A DNA stretch of 64,000 bases from an uncultured Planctomycetaceae bacterium. Its GTDB lineage: Bacteria; Planctomycetota; Planctomycetia; Planctomycetales; Planctomycetaceae. Every line of letters starts with the position of its first letter. Position 1 is the stretch's first letter. This document shows positions 1 to 8,802 of this stretch, piece after piece. Position numbers and translations under genes: made by a program. The notes under the pieces are model-generated. The model saw only the letters and a program-made list of their open reading frames with translations. It was not told where the DNA came from and ran no database searches. The stretch lies in the NCBI GenBank assembly GCA_903858815.1, contig CAIOKE010000173.1:1-64000 (forward strand). The letters are read 5' to 3'.

Positions 1-55
1 CATCCAGCAACACGCAGCTGACCTGCATTCCGCATTTGCAGAAACACATGTCCTC

Positions 56-122
56 ATTCCGCAACACCCCACTGCGGTTCCCCCAGCCAAATGGACACGC
101 AACAGTGGATGGCCCCAGCAAA
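56..122. repeat. Direct repeat copy 1 (GTGGATGGCCCC core)
   Basis: This segment runs from ATTCCGCAACACCCCACTGC to the core GTGGATGGCCCCAGCAA. It matches the segment at 241-307 at most positions, giving a 185-bp spacing between copies. The core resembles the GGGTGGCCCC motif found elsewhere in the window (8.9, 12.06, 12.45 and 12.67 kb), so the two may be one family. Confidence 0.6.
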
Positions 123-240
123 TAGCCCCCTCAGTAGACAACCCCCAGTGGATGGCCCCATGAGTTGGCCCATCCACGATGATCACATCCAGCCACACGC
201 GACTGCCAGGCATCGTGCATTTACCGCTAACCATCCCTTT

Positions 241-307
241 ATTCCGCAGCACCCCACTACGGTTCAAACAGCCAGGTCGACACGCAACTGTGGATGGCCC
301 CAGCAAG
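241..307. repeat. Direct repeat copy 2 (GTGGATGGCCCC core)
   Basis: This is the second copy of the repeat at 56-122. It shares ATTCCGCA-CACCCCACT-CGGTTC, then ACACGCAAC and GTGGATGGCCCCAGCAA, with a few substitutions and a small indel in between. It is non-coding. Confidence 0.6.
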
Positions 308-618
308 CCTCGGGACAACAGTCTCGTCAACTGGCACCCAGCACCTGAACAATTCCCCACCTGTGCCCTCAATGCCACCAAAGAGCCAGTGCACGGCAGT
401 GACTGCACTCAGCATCCAGCCACGCGTTTCAGTGCTCACCTCCGCGACCGTACCGCAACGACTCACGCGTCGGAAATGACTCAGGCGTCTCACGCGACTC
501 ACGGCCGCAAAACGTATCCGCAACCCTGCGTTGACAAAAAACAACGACCTGTCTGATCATGAACGGGCAGAATCACTCAAGCACCAAAGCACTCACTCAC
601 CTGCCAACAGGTGACTCT

Positions 619-1608
619 TCAGAACTCAGCTACCCCTGATCCGTCGTGCCGGTTAATCAGCCGACGAAAAACATCCGCATCCAACTGACGGCTCAACCCA
701 CGAACACTCCCGTCCGCAACCAGAAAATTCACGTGATAGCTGTGCTTACTGGCAAATCCCCCGACCTCCAGAGCAAGACGAATCCGCTCCGCCGCCTGCT
801 GCTCGTCAGATTGATTCGATACAAGTTCATCCACCTGCTGTTTCAACTGGTTCCGTACCTGCTCCTGCCCCAACGGAAGACCATTTCGCAGCGTCCCACG
901 ATCACCAAAGATCCAGCCTGACCCACGCAACCGTTCCGAGGCTTCCCCCAGCAGCAGTGTATTTCCACTGCCATCCGGAATCGCCTCCAGCGACTCAGAA
1001 CTATTGGCGTACAACAGTCCGTCTGCATCCACGTCAATCGCCTTTTCACTGCTATGATGACACCCGGCATAGCTGGAAACACTCTCCGTCTGATTCCCGA
1101 ATGGCGACGAACTGCAACGCAGAACACTCAGCAAAGGGTGTTCTGGAATCCGAAACGGCAGGGCCGCCGACTCCACCTCACCAGGTCCCGCCCCCGAAAA
1201 CTCCCCTCGACCTGCTCCGCCACCCGGCACCTCAGCAGCCCGATCTTCACCCCGGCTGAAAGACCTTAATGGCTGCTCATTATCAATCCGCATGTAAATA
1301 GCCTGCTCACCCAGATACGGAAGAATCTGACCAATCCATCCGATACCTTCAGGAGCATTCAAGGGAATCACCGGCACCGCAGTCGTGACCGCACCTGATG
1401 GCAACGTCCGGAATACCGCCTGATACTGACCAAGCGCAACCCCCAGTTGCCGCAGATTGTTCTGACACTGCAGTCGCCGTGCCTGCTCCCTCGCAGCCTG
1501 AACCGCAGGCAACAGCAAAGCCACCAGAATGCAGATAATTACCACAACGCTCAACATTTCCAGGAATGTAAATCCTCGCCTGCTACCGATGATGCGGTTC
1601 GCTGTCAT
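619..1608 (-). CDS. DUF1559-type prepilin-like protein (divergent)
   Basis: The product is about 329 aa. Near its N-terminus is a type IV prepilin cleavage motif, SRRGFTFLEM, followed by a hydrophobic helix ending LLLPAVQAAREQARR, which is the signature of DUF1559 proteins. Such pseudopilin-like proteins should be processed by a prepilin peptidase and sit at the inner membrane or in a pseudopilus. The chosen ATG (1606-1608) overlaps the upstream stop as TGATG; a TTG two codons earlier is possible. It is the last gene of the secretion operon. The C-terminal DUF1559 signature, normally HTGG-x-F-x-x-x-DGS, is altered here to KHSYHVNFLVADGS. The call is by motif; the function of DUF1559 proteins is not established. 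Confidence 0.85.
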   Translation of the reverse strand: MTANRIIGSRRGFTFLEMLSVVVIICILVALLLPAVQAAREQARRLQCQNNLRQLGVALGQYQAVFRTLPSGAVTTAVPVIPLNAPEGIGWIGQILPYLGEQAIYMRIDNEQPLRSFSRGEDRAAEVPGGGAGRGEFSGAGPGEVESAALPFRIPEHPLLSVLRCSSSPFGNQTESVSSYAGCHHSSEKAIDVDADGLLYANSSESLEAIPDGSGNTLLLGEASERLRGSGWIFGDRGTLRNGLPLGQEQVRNQLKQQVDELVSNQSDEQQAAERIRLALEVGGFASKHSYHVNFLVADGSVRGLSRQLDADVFRRLINRHDGSGVAEF

Positions 1609-2549
1609 CACCAATCTCCCACAATCTGCAGGTCGGCCCGACTTCCAAGATGTGAATAAATCAGAGCATTAATGTTCTGGCTGACAAAGCGTACCGAACC
1701 GTCCGCCACCACAAACTGCACCCCACCGGTATGGTGCGAGCTGAATCCGCTGGTCGCCGTATCAGACGGAATCACAACTGCAGGTGGCTTTCCCCCGGCC
1801 ACGGGTTTCACGATGTCCCAGCTCCCATTGATCGCTGTACCCGTATTTCGCAACGTCGATCGATTACCGGAAATCCAGCCAAATTCCCCCGCCTCGGCCA
1901 CAATCTGCTTCTCACCAACAAGCAGCGTATTCGATGCCCCATCACGTATCTCCCGATACCTCACACTGCTGTTCAAAAACAGACAACCATCCCCATCACT
2001 GTCAATCGCCTTCTCTGTACCACTGAAGCACCCCGCATAACTGCTGTCACCAATGACACCACCCGCAGCCACCAGCGGTGGAGCAGGATCGCTGGGGCAT
2101 CGAAATGCTGCAATCCTCGAAGTGCGAACCGGAGTATTCGCAACGGCATATGCCCCCTGCGAAAAGTCAATCATCGAAAACAACATCGACTGCTCCATCA
2201 CTGGCAACACCTGAACCTGCCAACCCATCTGATAGCCCGTTTCCAGATTCCTGATCGGTCCTGCCACGTCCACCACACCTGGTGGCAGCATTTCAAATGC
2301 CATTTCGTAGTTATGCAGGGCAATTCCAATCTGCATCAGATTGTTCCTGCATTGAGTCCTCCGTGCTGCTTCACGAGCCTGCTGGACAGCCGGCAGCAAT
2401 AACCCCATCAGAATGGCGATAATCGCTATCACCACCAGCAGCTCAATCAATGTAAAACCGCGAATCGCACGCACCCCGACCAAAGTCGCTCCCCGACCCT
2501 CGACGCCTGAGTTGCAGATGACATCCGCTGGCCCGTTTTCAGTTTTCAT
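1608..2549 (-). CDS. DUF1559-type prepilin-like protein
   Basis: A 313-aa protein. A canonical class III signal, [18 protein letters not shown], begins about residue 30, followed by the DUF1559 hallmark [15 protein letters not shown]. The C-terminus carries the usual [17 protein letters not shown] block. The N-terminal 25-30 residues before the cleavage site are longer than in most family members. The ATG overlaps the end of the preceding gene (2539-2970) by 11 bp, implying translational coupling. It is probably processed by a prepilin peptidase and assembled with, or secreted by, the GspE/GspF machine encoded upstream, though that link is inferred from operon position. Confidence 0.92.
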   Translation of the reverse strand: MKTENGPADVICNSGVEGRGATLVGVRAIRGFTLIELLVVIAIIAILMGLLLPAVQQAREAARRTQCRNNLMQIGIALHNYEMAFEMLPPGVVDVAGPIRNLETGYQMGWQVQVLPVMEQSMLFSMIDFSQGAYAVANTPVRTSRIAAFRCPSDPAPPLVAAGGVIGDSSYAGCFSGTEKAIDSDGDGCLFLNSSVRYREIRDGASNTLLVGEKQIVAEAGEFGWISGNRSTLRNTGTAINGSWDIVKPVAGGKPPAVVIPSDTATSGFSSHHTGGVQFVVADGSVRFVSQNINALIYSHLGSRADLQIVGDW

Positions 2550-2970
2550 TTTTCACACTCCTCTTTCCCGTCAGTCGACAGACGGCTGCCGTACTCAATT
2601 CCGCCGGGCTGCGCACCTGCACCGCAACATCAGCACCGGACACACTGATCTCAACACTCACTGTGTCGCAACGCTGCAACACGCCAGCACTCAGTACCCA
2701 ACGCCCCCCAGTCCAGCTGGAATCTTTCCGAACCCGCTGAATTCCATCCTGCAATGCAGCTTCCAGCAGAACTTCCAACTGGCCACGCAGCTGCAGCACC
2801 CGATCCTGATCCCACTGCTTTCGCACCCGTTCCACCTGCAGCGCAATCATCGCAGAGATCGCCAGCAGCACGACCATCGCCATCACCGCCGCAACGCCCC
2901 TGCGACAAGCCCCACGCCCCACCTTTCCGGCGGAATAAAATTCAGCGATCGCTACCGACTTCGCCTTCAT
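2539..2970 (-). CDS. Small single-helix protein, GspK/minor-pseudopilin-like
   Basis: A 143-aa protein with one hydrophobic segment (about residues 25-45: [20 protein letters not shown]) preceded by an Arg-rich stretch. This resembles the N-terminus of GspK/PilX minor pseudopilins (RGVA-LVMVL-type), but no Glu5 is evident. The rest has no recognised domain. The ATG overlaps the upstream stop as ATGA, and the downstream DUF1559 gene overlaps its end. The operon position among prepilins supports a minor-pseudopilin role; similarity alone is weak. Confidence 0.6.
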   Translation of the reverse strand: MKAKSVAIAEFYSAGKVGRGACRRGVAAVMAMVVLLAISAMIALQVERVRKQWDQDRVLQLRGQLEVLLEAALQDGIQRVRKDSSWTGGRWVLSAGVLQRCDTVSVEISVSGADVAVQVRSPAELSTAAVCRLTGKRSVKNEN

Positions 2971-3572
2971 GTGGCCGCCTCCGTTCCAGCCACCGGTGAC
3001 CGGATCTGGATTTCAATCATACGCTCCCTCGAAAATCCCCGCGGCGACTCCGGAAGTGCAACCGATTCCGGCTTGTTCAGCACCGCCCCACCATCTCCCG
3101 CCTCCGGATAGCGAATGAGTGGTGAACCTTCGAAAACCCGGACCACACCGGTCCCCGCTGTTAAACTGCCAAATTCTACCCGAGTTCCTGCAGGAAAGAT
3201 GAAACGCTCACGTCGCGCCACAGTTTCAGATTCCCACTCCTCACGCTGAACAACCCCACGAAATTCACTCCACAGAATCTGTGTCCTGCCACTCGCTGAG
3301 ACAATCCGCCACTTCCCGTCGATGCTCTCTGACACTCCAGCGACTTCATCCGCCCGCAATTGCCGCTCCATCCGACGAAGACTGCTGAGCAACTGTGATG
3401 TAACACGCTCACTATGATCAACCCGAAACATCGCGTGCAGACAAACACCACATGTTCCCAGCAAGGTCGACAGGATCGACATCCTGATCATCATCGTGAT
3501 TAACGAGTACCCGGAACGCTCTCGCAGAACCGAAATGCGCCGAGACAACACCTCACCGCGAAACTGTTTCAT
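2967..3572 (-). CDS. Prepilin-like protein, GspJ/PilW-like position
   Basis: About 201 aa from the ATG at 3570-3572, chosen because it overlaps the upstream stop as ATGA; the open frame extends further but without coding character. An N-terminal RERSGYSLITMMIRMSIL segment looks like a degenerate prepilin cleavage and helix region (Gly, aromatic, Ser-Leu, then hydrophobic). The globular part (about 60-200) has alternating beta-type segments such as LRRMERQLRADE and IIRFPAG-like stretches, as seen in GspJ-type minor pseudopilins. The fifth-position Glu is replaced by Thr. It lies between two other prepilin-like genes of the operon. Confidence 0.6.
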   Translation of the reverse strand: MKQFRGEVLSRRISVLRERSGYSLITMMIRMSILSTLLGTCGVCLHAMFRVDHSERVTSQLLSSLRRMERQLRADEVAGVSESIDGKWRIVSASGRTQILWSEFRGVVQREEWESETVARRERFIFPAGTRVEFGSLTAGTGVVRVFEGSPLIRYPEAGDGGAVLNKPESVALPESPRGFSRERMIEIQIRSPVAGTEAAT

Positions 3573-3985
3573 GTGCCACCCCTCCCAGCCTCCGGCCAGA
3601 CAACCATTTCCACAGACTGACTCGGCAAACCCTCTCGGTCGGGACGCTCTATCGTCAGCCGGAACGCTCCTCCAAATGGCAAAAGTCCGTCCACTTCGGC
3701 TGACACCTCTCTCATCAGAATCGCGTCCGGGTAACGCTCCGAAAACCATTGGCTCAGCTCAACCTCGCCACTCGCCGCCCACCGCTGATTTCCCAGCTCA
3801 ATCAACGCCAATGTTTCAAAACGCCGACGATCCTGCTGTCTTAGAATTCCGGACATCGCGGGCCCCACACTCAGAGCAATCACTCCGGTAACGATGGAAG
3901 AGATGATGATGTCAGACAGCAGTGCACCCCGCCGGAGGAAATCCTGCCGACTCACTTCAGAATCCCGCAGCACAGCGTTTTTCAT
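3569..3985 (-). CDS. Prepilin-like protein, GspI/PilV-like position
   Basis: About 138 aa from the ATG at 3983-3985, which overlaps the upstream gene stop as ATGA. The N-terminus has RRGALLSDIIISSIVTGVIALSVGP, an arginine-flanked hydrophobic helix like that of minor pseudopilins, with an acidic residue (Asp) near the usual Glu5 position. The remainder is short and has no named domain. Gene order and coupling place it in the pilus-like operon. Its family is inferred from context more than from sequence. Confidence 0.55.
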   Translation of the reverse strand: MKNAVLRDSEVSRQDFLRRGALLSDIIISSIVTGVIALSVGPAMSGILRQQDRRRFETLALIELGNQRWAASGEVELSQWFSERYPDAILMREVSAEVDGLLPFGGAFRLTIERPDREGLPSQSVEMVVWPEAGRGGT

Positions 3986-5049
3986 GACAGATTCTCCAAT
4001 AGCCCTGTCAATGCCTGAAACACCGCCAGACAGTAGAACAGCACCACCACACCAAACCCCGCTGTGATCACAGGACTGCATAGACTCCGCAGACGACACA
4101 CACGTCGTCTTCTCGCCCTGTCAATACTGTCCGCCACGTGCTGCAACCCCCAGTCTGCATGCCCGCTGCGTGCCGCAGACTCCAGAAAACGCCGTTCGCG
4201 AGCCCTCGTTAATCCCGTAATCTCCAGCGCCTGATATAGGTCCTCCCCAGACAGAATTCGCTCCCGCAGATCCAGTACCCGAGTTGCAGTTCGGCCCGCT
4301 GGCAGCATCAGCACCATCGACTCCATCACTCGAGTCATCGGAGTCTTTGTCGTCACACCAGTCCGCAGCAAACGCAGAATCACCGGAGTCCAGTAGCGGG
4401 GCCATTGACACAGAATCGGCTGATAGCCCAGTCGCATCTGTCGGGAACAGCTTTTCCAGATCAACACCATCGCGTAAATCACACCACCAGCACAAGGCAG
4501 TACCAGCAGAGGCAGCAACCCCTCAAGTACATCCCATGCCCCCACAGCCGCCCCGGTCACGGACGGAAGCTCCGCGCCAAAACCCTGGTAAATTGCCTTC
4601 ATTTTCGGAACAATCCAGATACCAAGATAGGCCCCGATGACACACATCACCGTAAATACCGCCAACCCCCATAATACGACAGCACCGATCGTGGCATCAC
4701 TGCCATCACCACGAGACATGCGCCCGCTGAGTCGTCGAGATTCATCCAGTAGAACCTCCGTAAGTCCACTTCCACCCTCAGCCACCGCGATCGCAGCAAC
4801 CGTTGCTGGCGGCATGAATCCATCGATCAACATAAATGCCGAAGATAACGAGTGACCAGACTCCAGCAGCGATCTCAACTGCCGAATCGCCTCCCCCCAT
4901 TCACCCCGACTCTCCGACTCATGTGATCTCAGTGTCTCCAGCAGGACTCGAGCATCCCCGACAGCCCCAGCCAGCATCAGCAGCAATGCTGACTGTCGCA
5001 ATGGCTCAGGCCGATTCCGCAGATAAAACCAGTGCCGCAAATAGCCCAT
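3982..5049 (-). CDS. GspF/PilC-type inner-membrane platform protein (third paralogue)
   Basis: About 355 aa from the ATG at 5047-5049, which lies one base after the preceding stop. It has two GspF-like halves. The first is a helical cytoplasmic domain (LRSLLESGHSLSSAFM... AVAEGGSGLTEVL) with a membrane segment near GAVVLWGLAVFTVMCVIGAYLGIWI, followed by LEGLLPLLVLPCAGGVIYAMVLIW. The second cytoplasmic domain ends in a C-terminal membrane helix near VITAGFGVVVLFYCLAVFQ. GspF/PilC proteins form the platform that couples the cytoplasmic ATPase to pilin assembly. It is the most divergent of three tandem GspF-like proteins here. Confidence 0.82.
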   Translation of the reverse strand: MGYLRHWFYLRNRPEPLRQSALLLMLAGAVGDARVLLETLRSHESESRGEWGEAIRQLRSLLESGHSLSSAFMLIDGFMPPATVAAIAVAEGGSGLTEVLLDESRRLSGRMSRGDGSDATIGAVVLWGLAVFTVMCVIGAYLGIWIVPKMKAIYQGFGAELPSVTGAAVGAWDVLEGLLPLLVLPCAGGVIYAMVLIWKSCSRQMRLGYQPILCQWPRYWTPVILRLLRTGVTTKTPMTRVMESMVLMLPAGRTATRVLDLRERILSGEDLYQALEITGLTRARERRFLESAARSGHADWGLQHVADSIDRARRRRVCRLRSLCSPVITAGFGVVVLFYCLAVFQALTGLLENLS

Positions 5050-5050
5050 C

Positions 5051-6463
5051 TCAGCCTCCCGCAAACAGCGAAAACAGAGGCATATTGACCGAAAGACCAA
5101 CCAACACCTTCACCAGTGGCATCACCAGTAACAGATAAGCGATGACGGCAAAGCCACCTGTAAATAACACCACCGCAATCTCTGTGATAACCACAAAAAT
5201 TGCACCATGCCCCGTCGCCGCATTCTCCAGTACCTGTCCAAGGCCCGCAAAAACTTCCGCGGCTGACGCACTCTGCTGCTCTCCCACAGATTCACCCTGC
5301 TGCTGCTGCAGCACCGACACCGGCAGGCCATCAAAAGCCGCTGGAACTGACAAATGACTGCTCCCTGACTCAATCTGAGTCGCCAGTTGTTCACCCGCAG
5401 ACCGCAAATCACCTCGCGGACAACCAGCCACTGCAATCCTCAACGCGTCCGCCGGACCGGCATTATGCCGCAGCGGAATGCTCAGAAGATTGCAGAACTT
5501 TCCCTGAGACAGCCACTTCAGACTGGTACCCAGAAAAGGCAGACGATACAGCAGCGATGGTGCCTTCCCGGTCAGAATCAGAAACCCCAGCATCAGTACC
5601 ACGACGAAATATGTCAACAAACCCAGCACCACTGTCCACAAACCACGCCCCCGAATCCACAGACCCGCCGAAATCAAAACCTCAGAACCCCACGGCAACG
5701 CAACACCAAATCCACGCATAATCTCAGCTGCGACCACATTCACCGTGCCAAGAAATACAGCCACTGCACAAAGAGCAAATCCTCCGAGGAGCAACGGCCC
5801 CGTACTCTGAGCCGCTACACGGATATTGTGCAGAGCACTCTGATTTGCCACCCAGAGTAACTCCGCAAAAGAACGCGCTCGCACGCTCTCCGACAATTGC
5901 AGTTTCGACAACTGTCGCATTTCCCACGGCACAAGCTCGCCCAGTTGGGCCACATCGGAATCTCCGGATTCCAACTGCTGTGCATATCGTAAAAGCACAC
6001 TCCTCGGCCTTGAAATCAGAACCCTGTACAACGCCAGACGCAATAGCAGCCACGCGGCCGATACCCCCGCGCCCACCAGAAACCACAGCACCGGAACGAC
6101 ACCATATAACAGCCCAATCCCCAGCACCCCTGTCAACAGACCACTCAACAGCAATAACCATGAATGCAGAATCAGCACGGGATGCTCAAACGGCTCTTCT
6201 GCAATCGCTCGCACCGCCAGATGCACAGGCAAGTCAGTCAACATCGCCTCACGCAACCGTTCACCAATCCTCAATTGCAGCAATCGCGGCAACGGGCGAT
6301 GTCGCAGCGTCACAGAAGTATGCAGATCCAGACTCACTGCTGTTGTCAGCTGCAGTCCGCGCGACTGCAGGAGCACACTCAGTTGCGCTTCGTCCACGGC
6401 CTCCTCAACCCCATACACCGGAACACCACTCAGGTGTCGCGAACTGTATTGAAACACCGGCAT
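5051..6463 (-). CDS. GspF/PilC-type inner-membrane platform protein (second paralogue)
   Basis: About 470 aa from the ATG at 6461-6463, which starts two bases after the upstream stop; longer readings of the frame are non-coding in character. The N-terminal about 80 residues (MPVFQYSSRHLSG...) resemble the GspF N-terminal ring segment. They are followed by a first helical F domain, paired membrane segments (LLLLSGLLTGVLGIGLLYGVVPVLWFLVGAG), a second pair around residues 210-300, and a C-terminal helix (ITEIAVVLFTGGFAVIAYLLLVMPLV). It contains a Gln-rich loop (QQQQGESVGEQQS) in the second F domain. It is probably a platform component working with the neighbouring ATPase. Confidence 0.8.
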   Translation of the reverse strand: MPVFQYSSRHLSGVPVYGVEEAVDEAQLSVLLQSRGLQLTTAVSLDLHTSVTLRHRPLPRLLQLRIGERLREAMLTDLPVHLAVRAIAEEPFEHPVLILHSWLLLLSGLLTGVLGIGLLYGVVPVLWFLVGAGVSAAWLLLRLALYRVLISRPRSVLLRYAQQLESGDSDVAQLGELVPWEMRQLSKLQLSESVRARSFAELLWVANQSALHNIRVAAQSTGPLLLGGFALCAVAVFLGTVNVVAAEIMRGFGVALPWGSEVLISAGLWIRGRGLWTVVLGLLTYFVVVLMLGFLILTGKAPSLLYRLPFLGTSLKWLSQGKFCNLLSIPLRHNAGPADALRIAVAGCPRGDLRSAGEQLATQIESGSSHLSVPAAFDGLPVSVLQQQQGESVGEQQSASAAEVFAGLGQVLENAATGHGAIFVVITEIAVVLFTGGFAVIAYLLLVMPLVKVLVGLSVNMPLFSLFAGG

Positions 6464-6465
6464 CG

Positions 6466-7539
6466 CTACTGTCCTCCGACGATTGCCGCGACAGACAGAC
6501 CCTGAAACAGTTCCAGGACCGGCCAGAAAACCAGCAGGCTGTAGCCCAGCACACAACCTCCACCAATCACCACAAGCAGCACGGCGGGCATCAACAGACG
6601 CACCCACAGCAGACCACGCTCAAACCTCTGACGATAGAAACCAGCTGTCGCCTGCAGTCGCAGAACCAGCCGATCCTCCTGCCCAGCCGTCTGCAACAGA
6701 CTGACTCGCAGCAACGGCGGCAGACCGACAGAAGAACTCTTCTCTGAATCACAGGTCGCTCGCCCCTCCGATACCTCGCGAGCTAACCCGCTGCAGGCTC
6801 GCTCCAGACGCGGTGTGCCACAGGCAGCCCCAGCCAGCAGCAGCGCATCCGACAACGGTAACTCATGCTGCAGAAGCAGCCACAACATCCTCGTCAAATT
6901 ATAACTCTGCAGATCGCCAGCCATCGCCCCAAGACCGGGCAGACACAGCAACAGACGCTCAGGCCCGCCAAAAGACACCCTCGCAGTACGACCGGACATC
7001 ATCCAGTAAAACAGCAGAAAACCCAGCACCGCCGGGAAGACAAACACCCACCACGGATAATCAGAATTCAATCTCAGCAACCACGCCAATGCTGTTCCCG
7101 GCTGAACCCCAAGTCCATTCACGACGGATTCCTGATAACGTTCGAGAAATAACTGAGATCCCCCGCAAACCAACACCGAAGCAGTTGCCAGCACGGCAAG
7201 CGGATACGCAGCAGCCTCAGCGATGCGCGATCGCAGTTCAATCACATCCGATACATAGTCACTGAGCAACTCCAGAGTCAAAGCCGGACGACCGGATCGC
7301 AAACCCGCACCGACTGCAGCTGCCAGTAAACGACCCACACCCGCCGGAACTTCCCCAAGAATCGCAGCCAGAGATTCTCCCTGCTCAAGACGCTGAGCCA
7401 GTCGCTGCATGTATCCCTTCAGCCGGCTGCCATGACCTGCCGCAGCAAATGACAGACTGCTCTCAAGAGGTACCCCGGCTGACACCGCTCGTCGAACCTC
7501 GTCCGCTAAATCTTCGATATCCTGAAGCTGCAACTGCAT
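6466..7539 (-). CDS. GspF/PilC-type inner-membrane platform protein (first paralogue)
   Basis: About 357 aa from the ATG at 7537-7539; a TTG 18 bp upstream is an alternative. It is a classical two-domain GspF: F domain 1 (AGVPLESSLSFAAAGHG... GLRSGRPALTLELLSDYV), a transmembrane pair (AYPLAVLATASVLVCGGSQL and WWVFVFPAVLGFLLFYWMM), F domain 2 (LQSYNLTRMLWLLLQHELPLSDALLLAG) and a C-terminal membrane helix (LLMPAVLLVVIGGGCVLGYS). It directly follows the ATPase gene, the usual GspE-GspF order. It is the most canonical of the three GspF-like proteins. Confidence 0.88.
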   Translation of the reverse strand: MQLQLQDIEDLADEVRRAVSAGVPLESSLSFAAAGHGSRLKGYMQRLAQRLEQGESLAAILGEVPAGVGRLLAAAVGAGLRSGRPALTLELLSDYVSDVIELRSRIAEAAAYPLAVLATASVLVCGGSQLFLERYQESVVNGLGVQPGTALAWLLRLNSDYPWWVFVFPAVLGFLLFYWMMSGRTARVSFGGPERLLLCLPGLGAMAGDLQSYNLTRMLWLLLQHELPLSDALLLAGAACGTPRLERACSGLAREVSEGRATCDSEKSSSVGLPPLLRVSLLQTAGQEDRLVLRLQATAGFYRQRFERGLLWVRLLMPAVLLVVIGGGCVLGYSLLVFWPVLELFQGLSVAAIVGGQ

Positions 7540-7569
7540 GCGTAAACCAACGTACAAATAAAGCTGAAA

Positions 7570-8802
7570 TCAAGGAATATCCGCAGATAAACCACCGAAT
7601 ACACGCAACAACTCTTCTCGACTGGTGACTCCGTCCCGCAGTGCCAGCCGTGCCAACTCATGGAGCCCCAAAGCTCCCGATGCTGATGCCACCTCCGCAA
7701 GAGCACGAACGTCCGCTCGCCGCAGTATTGCCTCGGTCATCCCAGGGAGACTCGCAGCCAGACTCTCACACAAAACAATGCGACCCGCGTAGCCAGTGCC
7801 GCCACAAGTGCAGCCTTGCCCAACAGGAGTACTCCCGTTCGATCGTTTGTCTGAAGAACTCGTGATTTCAGCAGAATTTGTCGACGCCGGCCAGCAAGCC
7901 CCGCAGCGCCTCCGCAACAGACGCTGACTGGTCACCATCTGCAAAGCACTGCAGATCAGAAACGGTTCGAGTCCCATTTCCAGCAATCTTGCCAGAGCCT
8001 CAACCGCTGACCCCGCGTGAAACGTCGCAATCACAAGATGTCCCGTCAACGCCGCCTGAAACGTCGCCTCGGCAGTCGCCGGATCTCGGATCTCTCCAAC
8101 CAGAATCACATCCGGATCCTGTCGCATCATCGACTTCAAACCAGTCGCCAGATCAAAACCCGCTGCCGGTCGAACCTGCGACTGAGCCGCCCCGGGAATT
8201 GCCGATTCCACCGGATCCTCTATCGTCATCACACAACGAGCCCCACCGCTCTGCCGCAGAATCTCACGGACCAGCGCATACGCCGTTGTCGTTTTCCCGC
8301 TGCTGGACGGCCCGGTAACCAGAAGGACTCCTGAGGTTGACTGCAACTGCTGCCGCAAACTCTGCTCAGCAGCCTCCGACAGACCCAGTTGTGAAAGCAA
8401 CTGCCGCTCTGAATTCTCTCCAAACAGCCGAATGGCAACCTTCTCACCAAAGAGTGTCGGAAATGTCGAGACTCGCACCTCGGCAGCAGAAAACTCTGAA
8501 GCGACACGCCCCTCCTGCGGCAGATCCGTGCGGTACGTCAATAACCCGGAAATCACTTTCAGACGAGCAACCAGACGTGGCCCCAACTCTGAAGCAAACC
8601 CCGCAACCAGGTGCAGCACGCCATCAATCCGCCACTGCATCCTGAAAAATGTCTCTTCAGGCGTCAGATGTACGTCACTGACACGATGTAACGCCGCTTC
8701 CCGCAGAATTACGGCCACCAATTCAGAAGCCGAGACTTCCGCTCCACCAGCACACCCCGCAAGGGCAGCCGCAAAAGACTTTTCCAGCTCCCTCGTATTC
8801 AT
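7570..8802 (-). CDS. GspE/PilB-type secretion or pilus-assembly ATPase
   Basis: About 410 aa from the ATG at 8800-8802 (upstream GGGGAATCAGGAA on the coding strand); a GTG 51 bp upstream is possible. It has a short N-terminal part, then VSDVHLTP and FRMQWRIDGVLH (N2 domain), Walker A GPSSSGKTTT near 164-173, an Asp box IEDPVES, Walker B MRQDPDVILVGEIRD and a His box ALTGHLVIATFHAG. A CGAC pair and a later GCTCGGTGYAGR resemble the GspE tetracysteine zinc site, with one pair spaced C-x-C rather than C-x2-C. It is shorter than typical GspE (about 500 aa) because the N1 domain is missing. It is the first gene of the nine-gene operon and would power pseudopilus assembly at the cytoplasmic membrane. 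Confidence 0.93.
   Translation of the reverse strand: MNTRELEKSFAAALAGCAGGAEVSASELVAVILREAALHRVSDVHLTPEETFFRMQWRIDGVLHLVAGFASELGPRLVARLKVISGLLTYRTDLPQEGRVASEFSAAEVRVSTFPTLFGEKVAIRLFGENSERQLLSQLGLSEAAEQSLRQQLQSTSGVLLVTGPSSSGKTTTAYALVREILRQSGGARCVMTIEDPVESAIPGAAQSQVRPAAGFDLATGLKSMMRQDPDVILVGEIRDPATAEATFQAALTGHLVIATFHAGSAVEALARLLEMGLEPFLICSALQMVTSQRLLRRRCGACWPASTNSAEITSSSDKRSNGSTPVGQGCTCGGTGYAGRIVLCESLAASLPGMTEAILRRADVRALAEVASASGALGLHELARLALRDGVTSREELLRVFGGLSADIP

Larger units (their letters stand above)
1..618. other. Gene-poor intergenic stretch with a direct repeat
   Basis: I see no convincing gene here. The open frames are rich in Pro, His, Thr and Arg and have no ribosome-binding site or family resemblance. 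The stretch lies downstream of the minus-strand secretion operon that ends at 619. It contains two related copies of a roughly 67-bp segment, annotated separately, and a third short occurrence of the core GTGGATGGCCCC near 150-161. No clear intrinsic terminator for the operon is visible. Confidence 0.6.

Noticed and set aside
91-556. Overlapping open frames in the first 600 bases
   Set aside because: Composition dominated by Pro, Thr, His and Arg. They cross the direct repeats and have no start signals.
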